Both the position numbers and the translations under genes were made by a program. Positions 32,369 through 40,505 of a DNA stretch of 49,983 bases are shown here, piece after piece (position 1 is the first letter of the stretch; each line of letters opens with the position of its first letter). The notes below the pieces were generated by a model. The model searched no databases and was not told where the DNA came from. It saw nothing but the letters and a program-made list of their open reading frames with translations. This DNA is from Candidatus Peregrinibacteria bacterium GW2011_GWF2_43_17 (GTDB taxonomy: Bacteria; Patescibacteriota; Gracilibacteria; UBA1369; UBA12470), in assembly GCA_000999315.1 (NCBI GenBank), contig LCFW01000009.1, positions 1 to 49,983 on the forward strand, given 5' to 3'.

Positions 32369-32396
32369 ATTGTATCCAAATTAAGACAAAAGTCAA
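32369..32396 (-). promoter_or_regulatory. Promoter of the candidate minus-strand RNA
   Basis: Minus strand TTGACT (32391-32396), 16-nt spacer, TACAAT (32369-32374). Predicted start near 32362. The region also lies just upstream of purN on the other strand. Confidence 0.55.
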
Positions 32397-32455
32397 ATAT
32401 TTGCGCATTGATGAAATGTCGTGATGTTTCATGGTTCGATTTTTTCAGGTTAGGA

Positions 32456-32483
32456 TTGGCTTTGTTTTTTTTTGTGATAAAAT
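32456..32483 (+). promoter_or_regulatory. Promoter of purN
   Basis: TTGGCT (32456-32461), 16-nt T-rich spacer ending TGTGA, TAAAAT (32478-32483). The -10 box ends 13 nt before the ATG, so the mRNA would be nearly leaderless. Confidence 0.55.
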
Positions 32484-32496
32484 TCTTTTCGCATTT

Positions 32497-33096
32497 ATGA
32501 ACCAATCAAAACCATTCAGAATAGCTGTTTTAGCCTCCACCAAAGGTACCGACCTTCAGGCTATTATAGACGAAGTCAAGGCTGGGACGCTACCTGTCGA
32601 TCTTGCATGCGTGATTTCCAATAAGGAGTGTTATGCGATCCAGAGGGCGAAAGAACAGGGATATGAAACTTTTTATATCAATCCAAAGGGCAAAACGCGC
32701 GAAGAGTTTGATCGCGAAATGGCAAAGATACTGGATGACCACGGAGTACAACTGATTGTGCTCGTAGGATATATGAAGATTTTGAGCAATTGGTTTGTAA
32801 AACATTTTTGGAGAAAAATAATAAACGTACATCCTGCTCTCATACCTAAGTATTGCGGGCCCAATTTCTATGGTGCAAATGTCCATGAGGCGGTTTTGGC
32901 CAATCATGAAAAAGAGACCGGGATGACAATTCATTATGTTGATGAGATATGCGATCACGGTGAGATAATTTTACAAAAGAAATGCGAAGTTAAACCTGAC
33001 GATACGCCTGATACTCTCAAGGCAAGAGTTCAGGGATTGGAGAAAAAATGGTATCCGGAAGTGATTAGGAAGATAGTAGATAGTAGAAAAATTTAA
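32497..33096 (+). CDS. purN: Phosphoribosylglycinamide formyltransferase
   Basis: Transfers a formyl group from 10-formyl-tetrahydrofolate to GAR, the third step of purine synthesis. The 199-residue protein keeps the Asn-x-His and Asp catalytic set (INVHPALIPKY, about 107-117; TGMTIHYVDEICDHG, about 137-151) and the LASTKGTDLQAII phosphate-binding start. The ATG at 32497 fits both the family N-terminus and the promoter; the longer frame would start upstream of the -10 box. It is the only purine gene in this part; purH and two purP genes lie 8-14 kb away. Confidence 0.93.
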   Translation: MNQSKPFRIAVLASTKGTDLQAIIDEVKAGTLPVDLACVISNKECYAIQRAKEQGYETFYINPKGKTREEFDREMAKILDDHGVQLIVLVGYMKILSNWFVKHFWRKIINVHPALIPKYCGPNFYGANVHEAVLANHEKETGMTIHYVDEICDHGEIILQKKCEVKPDDTPDTLKARVQGLEKKWYPEVIRKIVDSRKI

Positions 33097-33125
33097 TATA
33101 TATAAAAAATAACCAAACACAAATC

Positions 33126-34232
33126 ATGAAAAAGACAAAAGTAATCTTGTCGGTACTGCTAGTCGTCGTGGTCGTCGCTTTGGCGGTAGTAACCGTTTCA
33201 AGCGAAACCCTTATGGGCAGAATGAGACTAATAACACCCACTCCCGCCAGCAACCTTATTGTTACTACGGATGGAAGTGGTGATGGCATAAGTATGGCCG
33301 GCTTACCGAGCGGTTACGATACGGAGTTGCTAATTGGTGATGGCGTCGAGGTCTATCGTTTTACAGTAACCAACAATCAGCCGAGCGACATTGAACTTTA
33401 TAAAGTTACCGCGGAATATAGCGTGTATGCCGCCGGAGATTTTGCAATCGGCACTATGGCCGCCGATATTACCGGGACTAATGCTTGGACACTTTATAAC
33501 GCGGACGATCTTTCTACTCCGTTGGCTCATGGGACAATAGGAGATTATGGCTTAATCCCTTTCGTGTTAACAACTCCCAGTTCTATAGGGAGGGGGACTT
33601 CGAGCACTTTTGTTGTAGCTACAGAATTCTGGACTTATTCAACTACAACGGTCGATGCCGAGTTAAATGTATGGCTACAAGAAGATGCCGTTAGCGATAA
33701 GGCAAGAACTTATATTGACGTTAATTCATCAAATTTCATTTGGGCTAGCACCTCGTATGGCTTTTACAATGGTTATTATGTTGATGATTTACCATCTTAC
33801 GGGCAAAGACATTCGGACGAATATGTAACAAGGGGTATGTTATGCAAAATGTTGGTTGAAGATACAGGAGCTACTATAGACACAACCGGTGGTCCGACTT
33901 TCCCTGATGTAGATACCACAAACGAGTATTACGATTATATTGAAACGGCTGTAAGCAATGGATGGATTGACAGTTATGACGATGGGACTTTTGCCCCTGA
34001 CGATAATGTTAATCGGGCCGAAGCTGCGAAAATAGCGTATGTCGCATATGAATTAACTTCCGGATCAACAAGCGCAAGTGCATTCCCTGATGTCGATGCT
34101 GATGCATGGTATTTTGATTACGTTTCCGTTTTGTTCGACGAAGTACCGTATGCCGGATATGTGGATGGCGGATTTGGACCGGGCGAAACACTTTTGAGAT
34201 CTTCATTTTACAATTGGTTATCGTTCCTTTAG
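33126..34232 (+). CDS. Surface protein with two SLH domains
   Basis: The 368-residue protein begins with a signal peptide (about 1-27). Residues 40-225 are beta-rich, Thr/Ser/Asp-rich and not recognised. Two S-layer homology domains follow: FPDVDTTNEYYDYIETAVSN...VNRAEAAKI (about 260-305) and FPDVDADAWYFDYVSVLFDE...LLRSSF (about 318-365). SLH domains usually come in threes and bind pyruvylated wall polymers; a weak third one may lie at about 230-255 (YVTRGMLCKML). It starts 30 nt after purN and ends at a strong terminator. Confidence 0.9.
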   Translation: MKKTKVILSVLLVVVVVALAVVTVSSETLMGRMRLITPTPASNLIVTTDGSGDGISMAGLPSGYDTELLIGDGVEVYRFTVTNNQPSDIELYKVTAEYSVYAAGDFAIGTMAADITGTNAWTLYNADDLSTPLAHGTIGDYGLIPFVLTTPSSIGRGTSSTFVVATEFWTYSTTTVDAELNVWLQEDAVSDKARTYIDVNSSNFIWASTSYGFYNGYYVDDLPSYGQRHSDEYVTRGMLCKMLVEDTGATIDTTGGPTFPDVDTTNEYYDYIETAVSNGWIDSYDDGTFAPDDNVNRAEAAKIAYVAYELTSGSTSASAFPDVDADAWYFDYVSVLFDEVPYAGYVDGGFGPGETLLRSSFYNWLSFL

Positions 34233-34242
34233 ACCGTAGATT

Positions 34243-34286
34243 GAGAAACAGCTCCGTGAAATAACGGGGCTGTTTTTTTGTTTCTC
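34243..34286 (+). terminator. Rho-independent terminator after the SLH gene
   Basis: CAGCTCCGT pairs with ACGGGGCTG (one G-U pair) over a 6-nt loop, followed by TTTTTTT. The flanking GAGAAA/TTTCTC bases extend the stem. Confidence 0.88.
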
Positions 34287-34328
34287 AGCATGTATAATTG
34301 CGCCCGTAAATATTTTTAATAAAAACAT

Positions 34329-34538
34329 ATGGCGCATACTGTTAAACATGATCGCGACAATTGTATAGGTTGCGGAGCTTGCGTGATGGTTTGCCCGAAG
34401 TTTTGGGAGATGGGAGATGACGGAAAGTCGGTTTTGAAAGGCAACAAAGACAACCAACTTGAGATAAGCGATGAAGATGTCGCCATAAACAAAGAGGCGG
34501 AAAGTTCATGTCCGGTAAATGTAATACATGTCGATTAA
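34329..34538 (+). CDS. Ferredoxin, single 4Fe-4S type
   Basis: The 69-residue protein has CIGCGACVMVCP (12-23) and a distant CP (61-62), the set for one 4Fe-4S cluster; the second cluster's motif is lost, as in Thermotoga-type ferredoxins. It starts the three-gene operon with korA and korB and most likely accepts their electrons. A TATAAT (34293-34298) lies 30 nt before the ATG. The last 11 nt overlap korA. Confidence 0.92.
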   Translation: MAHTVKHDRDNCIGCGACVMVCPKFWEMGDDGKSVLKGNKDNQLEISDEDVAINKEAESSCPVNVIHVD

Positions 34539-36210
34539 AACAGATTTTAGCTGGAAAGTTGCCGGAGAGGCCGGATATGGAATAATGGTAACCGGAGATA
34601 TGTTTTCACGCGCCTGTATGAGATCGGGGGCTTATACTTTTGATTATCCGGAATATCCGTCGCTTATAAGGGGCGGGCACAATACTTATCAAACAAGGAT
34701 TTCCGATCGGGAAGTTTTTTCTCAGGTTCGGGAAGTAAATATATTGATTGCACTGAATCAGGACGGAGTGGATTTGCATAAGGACGAGTTGGCGGAGGAT
34801 GCTATTTTGATTTTCGATCCTGAAAATACAAAAACGGATTTCGCAAATAGCATTCCGTTACCGATGGCCGAAATAGTTGCGAAGTTCAATGGCGACAAAA
34901 TAATGAGAAATACTGTCGCACTCGGAGCTTCTTTGGCCTTTGTGTGCGTTGATTTTGAAATACTGAAGGAGCTGATACGAGAAGCTTTTTCTAAAAAAGG
35001 AGAAGATGTCGTTAAGCATAATTTGGATATAGCAAAAGCCGGGTATGATTTCGTCGGAAAGAAAAAATGTGCATTTAAGGTACCTGCAAAAGCCGTGAAG
35101 AAGAAAATGCTCATGTCGGGGAATGATGCGATATCTCTTGGAGCGATCAAGGCGGGATGCAAATTCATGTCTACGTATCCGATGACGCCTGCAACTGCGA
35201 TCATGCATTATTTCGCGAAACACGAGGAGGATATGGGGCTTATCATGAAGCATACTGAAGACGAAATTGCCGGAATTTTGATGGCTATCGGGGCCGGACA
35301 TGCCGGAGCGAGAGCGATGGCTGCAACTTCGGGTGGCGGGTTCGCCTTGATGGTTGAGGCGCTTGGGATGGCTGCGATGACGGAAACGCCGGTTGTCGTT
35401 GTTGTGGCTCAGCGCCCCGGACCGAGTACCGGGCTTCCGACTTGGACAGAGCAAGGAGATTTGAGGTTTGTGTTACATGCTTCGCAAGGAGATTTTTTCA
35501 GGGTTGTTTTGACGCCGGGCGATCATGAAGAGTGTTTTGAGGCCGGGGTACAAGCTTTCAATTATGCGGAAAGATATCAGACTCCCGTAATAATTTTGAC
35601 GGATAAATATCTTGGCGAAAGTTTCAGAAGCGTTGAGCCGTTCTCGTTTTCGGCAACGGTGAACCGAGGAAAACTGATTCTAAGTCCTGCTGCGGATTAC
35701 AAAAGATATGAATTTTCGGATGATGGTATATCTCCAAGAGCTTTGCCCGGATCTGTCGTGTTCGGCGTTTTTTCAAACGAGCATAATAAAGATGGAGATT
35801 TCACCGAAGATCCCGAGATGAGAAACAGGATGAACGAGAAAAGGTGGGCGAAAATCGAAACCGCATCTAAGGAAATTGGTGATAAAGTCAGATATTACGG
35901 CGATAAAAATCCTGATGTTACCGTTTTTTCATGGGGCTCGACGAAAGGGCCGGTTTTGGAAGCGATGAAGCTGGCTAAGGGATTAAAAATAGGGCTTGTC
36001 CATACTTTCTGCATGATGCCATTCCCTACCGAAGAAATTTCCGAATATTTGAAATCCGCAAAGAGAGCTGTTCTGATTGAAGGGAATATTGGAGCTCAGT
36101 TCGGCGGTCTGATACGTGAATACACCGGAGTTGAAATAAAAGATAAACTTCTTAAATACAATGGTAGGCCTTTTTATCCCGAGGAAATTTTAAAATTCTT
36201 AAAAAAATGA
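34528..36210 (+). CDS. korA: 2-oxoacid:ferredoxin oxidoreductase, fused gamma-alpha subunit
   Basis: Residues 1-190 form the gamma domain (KVAGEAGYGIMVTGDMFSRA; YPSLIRGGHNTYQ) and 195-560 the alpha domain with GNDAISLGAIKAGCKFMSTYPMTP, the HTEDEIAGI segment, SGGGFALMVEALGMA and RPGPSTGLPTWTEQGDL. The enzyme oxidises a 2-oxoacid (pyruvate or 2-oxoglutarate) to an acyl-CoA, reducing ferredoxin. The fused form is common in the 2-oxoglutarate/2-oxoacid (Kor) type; the substrate is not certain. It overlaps the ferredoxin by 11 nt and korB by the ATGA junction. Confidence 0.93.
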   Translation: MSIKTDFSWKVAGEAGYGIMVTGDMFSRACMRSGAYTFDYPEYPSLIRGGHNTYQTRISDREVFSQVREVNILIALNQDGVDLHKDELAEDAILIFDPENTKTDFANSIPLPMAEIVAKFNGDKIMRNTVALGASLAFVCVDFEILKELIREAFSKKGEDVVKHNLDIAKAGYDFVGKKKCAFKVPAKAVKKKMLMSGNDAISLGAIKAGCKFMSTYPMTPATAIMHYFAKHEEDMGLIMKHTEDEIAGILMAIGAGHAGARAMAATSGGGFALMVEALGMAAMTETPVVVVVAQRPGPSTGLPTWTEQGDLRFVLHASQGDFFRVVLTPGDHEECFEAGVQAFNYAERYQTPVIILTDKYLGESFRSVEPFSFSATVNRGKLILSPAADYKRYEFSDDGISPRALPGSVVFGVFSNEHNKDGDFTEDPEMRNRMNEKRWAKIETASKEIGDKVRYYGDKNPDVTVFSWGSTKGPVLEAMKLAKGLKIGLVHTFCMMPFPTEEISEYLKSAKRAVLIEGNIGAQFGGLIREYTGVEIKDKLLKYNGRPFYPEEILKFLKK

Positions 36211-37064
36211 TTTTAGATACTATACAAAAAGGACGAAAACCCGATTGGTGCCCCGGATGCGGGAATTTCGGGATTCTGATGGCCTTAAAACAGGCTGTAA
36301 CCGAGCTCAAATTGAATCCTGCAGAAACCGTTTTGGTTTCGGGGATAGGATGTGGGCCGAAAATGCCTCTTTGGATCGATGTTAGCGGATTTCAATCAAT
36401 ACATGGGCGGACTTTGCCGGTTGCAACCGGGATAAAACTTGCTAATCACAGGCTGAATGTATTCACCACGGCCGGAGATGGGGATTGTTACGGAATCGGG
36501 ATGGGACATTTTATACATGCGATGAGAAGAAATATGGATATGGTTTGTATTGTTCATAACAACCAGGTTTACGGTCTTACTAAGGGTCAGACCTCTCCGA
36601 CAAGCGATCAAGGCGCCAAGAGCCTATCTACTCCTGCCGGCGTTATAGAGGTACCAACAAGGCCTTTGTCTTTGGCAATTGTAAGCGGTGCGACTTTTGT
36701 GGCAAGAGGTTTCGCGGGGGACGCGCCTCATTTGAAAAATCTGATCATTGAAGCACATAAACATCGAGGATTTGCCTTGGTTGATGTTTTACAACCGTGC
36801 GTAACTTTTAATAAAACAAATACGTACGAATGGTTTCGGGAAAGAGTTTACAAATTGGAAGATGAAAAATCTTACGATCCCAAGAATAAAATGCTTGCGC
36901 TTAAGACTGCCGACAAGTGGAATACGAAAATCCCGATAGGCGTTTATTACAGAGAAGATCGCGAGTTGTACAGCGATAAGGTTGCGGCTATAAAAGATAT
37001 GCCCTTGGTCGAACAAAATATTGATAATGTCAATATCGAAGAGTTGTATAAGGATTTCTATTGA
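36207..37064 (+). CDS. korB: 2-oxoacid:ferredoxin oxidoreductase, beta subunit
   Basis: The 285-residue protein binds thiamine diphosphate through GDGDCYGIGMGHFIHAMRRN...NNQVYGLTKGQ (about 91-130). Four Cys for a 4Fe-4S cluster are in WCPGCGNFG (14-20), GIGCGPK and LQPCVTFNK. Length and motifs are those of Kor/Por beta chains. The start overlaps korA by ATGA, showing translational coupling. The last 7 nt overlap the convergent lipoprotein gene. Confidence 0.94.
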   Translation: MILDTIQKGRKPDWCPGCGNFGILMALKQAVTELKLNPAETVLVSGIGCGPKMPLWIDVSGFQSIHGRTLPVATGIKLANHRLNVFTTAGDGDCYGIGMGHFIHAMRRNMDMVCIVHNNQVYGLTKGQTSPTSDQGAKSLSTPAGVIEVPTRPLSLAIVSGATFVARGFAGDAPHLKNLIIEAHKHRGFALVDVLQPCVTFNKTNTYEWFRERVYKLEDEKSYDPKNKMLALKTADKWNTKIPIGVYYREDRELYSDKVAAIKDMPLVEQNIDNVNIEELYKDFY

Positions 37065-38083
37065 TTTTCTTCGTCAAAAACATCGTAGCCGCTCGTGGCG
37101 CCGATTTCTTCTTCGTAAGTTCTGAAGCTTTGAACCACTGATTCGAAATTCGAGGTGCAGATATCCTTGTTGTCGGCCGTGATGTTATGCAATTCGAAAT
37201 TGTATGTTGCTCCGTTATATTCAACCGAAACGACTTCCATGTACGCTATGCCCGTATCGTTATAAAGCGTGTATTTTTTTGCCATAGTGTTGTTATCTAA
37301 CACCAGGACGTCTTCTTCGTAACTTGCCGCTTCACTTAAATCTCGCAATGCGACACCTCCGTAAACCGAGCAACTATTTTCGGTATCCGTAATCATATTT
37401 TTTTCCAAATTTTCAACCGTCCATGTCGGAGGGTAATCCACTACGAATTTCGTTTCCTGGGTTTCGAGTAACGGGAGCGCTATTTTGGCCCACTTTGGCT
37501 GAAAAATCTCTTCTGCTATATATGTATCTTCGAGCTTGGTATTGAGCGTTTTGAAAGTCGCAATCATGTTGGAAACATCCGCGTTGCAAGTTTCCCAATT
37601 TTCTTCGGGATATTGCGCTTCCAAAATGTAATAATTTCCATCTTCGTCGGTAAACGTAGCGGTTCTGAAAACCGGCCTCCTTATCCCATCAACCGTTTCG
37701 TAGAAATACCAGTCGTCCGCCGTCCCCCATTCCGTCAAGGTTGACCATTGTTCTTTTTCCAAATCGGCGCTTACCCCGTATCCGACGGTACCCGGAAGAA
37801 TTACGCATGAGTCGTCGTTATATTCACTGGAAGAGAGATATATATCTGTGTTGTATTCATCGTCTTTGTCGAGTTTCACTTCCCAATAATCGGGCATCAA
37901 CATTTCGAATGCCGCGTCTTTGCTCCAAACCGTCGTGGCTCTAAGTATGTTCCTGCCGTTCGGATCTCCGATCAATTTTGCTATGTAATATGATTGGTTT
38001 TGGGTTTCTATGACACCTTGTTGTTGGCATCCGATCCCGAACATAATCAAGGTTGCAAACAATAATGCCGTGATTTTTTTCAT
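37058..38083 (-). CDS. Lipoprotein with two similar domains
   Basis: The 341-residue protein has a lipobox signal (MKKITALLFATLIMFGIGC, Cys19). Two halves look alike: about 60-175 (CVILPGTVGYGV...MIATFKTL) and 200-325 (FVVDYPPTWTVEN...FESVVQSFRTY), each ending in an S-F-R/T-F-K pattern, as in PsbP-like domains. This suggests an internal duplication. The function is unknown. It is leftward, converging on korB with a 7-nt overlap. Confidence 0.8.
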   Translation of the reverse strand: MKKITALLFATLIMFGIGCQQQGVIETQNQSYYIAKLIGDPNGRNILRATTVWSKDAAFEMLMPDYWEVKLDKDDEYNTDIYLSSSEYNDDSCVILPGTVGYGVSADLEKEQWSTLTEWGTADDWYFYETVDGIRRPVFRTATFTDEDGNYYILEAQYPEENWETCNADVSNMIATFKTLNTKLEDTYIAEEIFQPKWAKIALPLLETQETKFVVDYPPTWTVENLEKNMITDTENSCSVYGGVALRDLSEAASYEEDVLVLDNNTMAKKYTLYNDTGIAYMEVVSVEYNGATYNFELHNITADNKDICTSNFESVVQSFRTYEEEIGATSGYDVFDEENQ

Positions 38084-38123
38084 CTTACGAATAGGTTAAA
38101 AAATATGCGGGAGGGATTTTACA

Positions 38124-38915
38124 CTAGGGACGTCTCCATTTCCAGAAGTATTTGAGGGAACTTAATACATGAATCCAAAAGATCCCTTTTGTCAACTGGC
38201 CGAATATCGAGCCTTCGCTCAAACGTTTGTGATAATGCACCGCTTCCACTTCCGGATAATAGATTATTTTGTATCCGTGTTTTTTCACTTTTCTGCAAAG
38301 GTCGAAATCTTCCAAAAACAGGAAAAATCTTTCATCAAATCCGTCAACTTCATCGAAAACTTTTTTTGACATTAACAGAAACGCGCCGACCAAAAGATCC
38401 ACTTCTTGAGTTTTATTATGATCAAAATCTTTCATCAGATAATTCTCGTAGCGCTTTTTGAAAGGTTGCACGTAGCGCAATGGAGTCCTTTTTACGACGA
38501 GATCCCAAAATGTCATAAACCTCCTGCAAGATTCTTGAGTGTGCCCACTGTGATAAATAAGTTTCGGGGCGAGAATCCCGATATCTTTATGTCTATCCAT
38601 GAAATCCACCATCTTTTGCAAGGTGTCTTTTTCGACCGTTATGTCTTCATTCATTATCAAAATGTATTCGCCTTTCGCGTTTTTTGCCGCAAGATTGTTT
38701 GCGCGACCGTAGCCAAGATTTTTTTGCGATTTTATGAGGGTTATCGTGCCTTCGTTATGAGCTTTTTCAAGATAATGAAGGCTTTCGTCGCTCGAGTTGT
38801 TATCCACAACTATTATTTCGTAGTCGAAATCAGTTTCGCTTTTGCGCAATGATTCCACGCACATGCGCGGGAAATACTTCTGGTTGAAATTAACCAACGT
38901 TATAGAAAGCTTCAT
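38124..38915 (-). CDS. Glycosyltransferase family 2 (rhamnosyltransferase-like)
   Basis: The 263-residue protein has the GT-A start (SITLVNFNQKYFPRMCVESL), VVDNNSSDES, the NLGYGRANN strand, and NED (about 88-90) in place of the usual DxD. FLFLEDFDLCRKVKKHG and a C-terminal hydrophobic patch follow. It resembles WbbL-type rhamnosyltransferases that build surface polysaccharides. Its start overlaps the nucleotidylyltransferase by ATGA, so the two probably make and use the same activated sugar. Confidence 0.9.
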   Translation of the reverse strand: MKLSITLVNFNQKYFPRMCVESLRKSETDFDYEIIVVDNNSSDESLHYLEKAHNEGTITLIKSQKNLGYGRANNLAAKNAKGEYILIMNEDITVEKDTLQKMVDFMDRHKDIGILAPKLIYHSGHTQESCRRFMTFWDLVVKRTPLRYVQPFKKRYENYLMKDFDHNKTQEVDLLVGAFLLMSKKVFDEVDGFDERFFLFLEDFDLCRKVKKHGYKIIYYPEVEAVHYHKRLSEGSIFGQLTKGIFWIHVLSSLKYFWKWRRP

Positions 38916-40198
38916 AGCGATCTTTTTAGTTTTGAACCGTCCAGTTTGTTTTCTTTTATTTCGAGTGTTACCTTGCCTTTTACAAAACTGTTATCGGGAA
39001 TGTCTTGATTGATTATCAAGCCGCCGGTGATAAATGCGTTTTCACCGATTTTCACTCCGGGCATTATGCTGACGTTTATGCCGATTCTGCAATCTTTGCC
39101 TATGACGGAACCGAATTTATTTGAGTTAGAGCCGGTTTTTTCGCCTTGGATATCCATGCGGATTTCCCCTTCGTCCAGCCTCAAATTGCCCGTAACCGAG
39201 CCTGCGCCGAGAGCGGTGTTTTCGGAAACAATCGAGTCGCCGATATAATTGGTATGGAGCCAAACATGATCCGCCAAATTGCTTCTTGCGACTTCGGAAT
39301 TGAAGCCTATTACACAGCTATCCCCTATCATTGACTCCCTAACGAGAGAGTTGTTCGCGATTATCGAGTTTTTGCCGATGTAGATCGGACCGACGACCGT
39401 AGCGTGGTCGAATATTTTCACGTTATCTTCGATGATAACCGAACCTTTGATTTGCGCCGATTTCGATATTTTTGCGGTTTTGGAAATTTTTGATTTCCTG
39501 ATTGTGCTTAAAAAATATTTTTGAAGTTCGAGAATATGCCATGGATATTTGAGCGCTTGCCAAAGACCGGTATATGGTACCGCTTCCGCATGCGTGTCTT
39601 CTTTTATCAGTTTGGCTATCGCCATTTCGTATTTGTCGTCTTTGGCGGTTTTGATTTTCTTGATTGTTTCTATCAATTTTTTCGGATTTTTGTGGATGTG
39701 CAAAACTATGTTGATCATATCGCTCGGTTCTTTGCCTTCGCCGGGCTTCTCGATTATGTCGGTTATGCGATTTTTATTCGCGACTTCCAGATATCCGCCC
39801 GGGAAATAAGATTTTACTTTTTTTGCCAGCATTAAAATCTCCGCCGGGCTTTTTTCGGAAGCTTTTTTCATTAAATTGAAAGCCGATTCGTCCAAGAAAT
39901 CGTTGGCGCTGAGAATCAAGATCGCTTCATCTTTCAGGTATGGATGCAGGCTGTCCATTGCACCCGCCATCCCTTCGTCGAGATTTTTCTGTTTTATCAC
40001 TTCCAATTTCGGGAAAGTTTTTTTGATTTTCGCGATGTTGTGCTCGCCCGCAATAATCGTGATGTTTTTGAAGCCCGCTTTTTTGACAATATCAACCTGG
40101 CATTCGAGTAGAGTTTTACCCAGGAATTTCAAGAAGTTTTTATCCTCTATCGGTTTCATCCTTTTTGATCTGCCGGCGGCAAGAATTATTGCGCGCAT
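38912..40198 (-). CDS. Bifunctional sugar-1-phosphate nucleotidylyltransferase/acyltransferase-like protein
   Basis: Residues 1-235 form a nucleotidyltransferase domain (ILAAGRSKRMKPIEDKNFLKFLGKTLLE; DEGMAGAMDSL; SANDFLDE). Residues 245-420 are a left-handed beta-helix of hexapeptide repeats (IIEDNVKIFDHATVVGPIYI...). The build is that of GlmU or Sta0417-like enzymes that make UDP- or dTDP-sugars. The metal Asp is in NDF rather than ADN, so the substrate is not clear. It is first of the pair with the glycosyltransferase. Confidence 0.87.
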   Translation of the reverse strand: MRAIILAAGRSKRMKPIEDKNFLKFLGKTLLECQVDIVKKAGFKNITIIAGEHNIAKIKKTFPKLEVIKQKNLDEGMAGAMDSLHPYLKDEAILILSANDFLDESAFNLMKKASEKSPAEILMLAKKVKSYFPGGYLEVANKNRITDIIEKPGEGKEPSDMINIVLHIHKNPKKLIETIKKIKTAKDDKYEMAIAKLIKEDTHAEAVPYTGLWQALKYPWHILELQKYFLSTIRKSKISKTAKISKSAQIKGSVIIEDNVKIFDHATVVGPIYIGKNSIIANNSLVRESMIGDSCVIGFNSEVARSNLADHVWLHTNYIGDSIVSENTALGAGSVTGNLRLDEGEIRMDIQGEKTGSNSNKFGSVIGKDCRIGINVSIMPGVKIGENAFITGGLIINQDIPDNSFVKGKVTLEIKENKLDGSKLKRSL

Positions 40199-40253
40199 AT
40201 TTGATATGTTAAAACCATAGTATAATAGGCTTATAGTCTAATAGGCTCATAGT

Positions 40254-40505
40254 ATGGATGCAAATCAATCACAAAATCAGATAAGCGAAGGTGTTTTTGA
40301 TCAAGACGATAAAAAGAGAAAATTGATAGGTGAGATTAAAGATGCACTTGCCGTAAAAAACCTGGGCGGTGAGGATAAAAAAGAGCTTTTGCGAAAATTG
40401 AATTTACATACCGCGGTTTAGCTGGAAAAAACCAAAGCAGAAATACAAAAAGAAGGGTTGGCAGTCAGGAAAGATCAGGTGAGACAGGAAAAGAGAGTGG
40501 TTTAA
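40254..40505 (+). pseudogene. Small gene interrupted by an in-frame TAG
   Basis: An ATG opens a 55-codon frame (MDANQSQNQISEGVFDQD...) ending at TAG (40419-40421). The same frame runs on for 27 more charged codons (LEKTKAEIQKEG...KRVV) to TAA, where it overlaps the stop of the convergent purP by 3 nt. The second part has the same Lys/Glu composition, so this looks like one 83-codon gene with a nonsense change; a 55-residue protein may still be made. TATAAT at 40221-40226 lies 27 nt before the ATG. Other genes here use TAG as a stop, which argues against recoding. Confidence 0.55.

Noticed and set aside
32245-32505. 86-codon minus-strand frame over the purN promoter
   Set aside because: Its start lies inside purN's 5' end and upstream of the predicted minus transcript start; only its last 33-41 codons could be real, and no homology is visible.
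34858-35454. 198-codon frame opposite korA
   Set aside because: KorA motifs cover the same bases; the antisense product is His/Arg/Ser-rich shadow sequence.
40254-40505. Alternative genetic code (UGA or UAG read as sense)
   Set aside because: TGA ends mutS, korA and eno, and TAG ends thrS, the SLH gene and the radical SAM gene at family-typical lengths.
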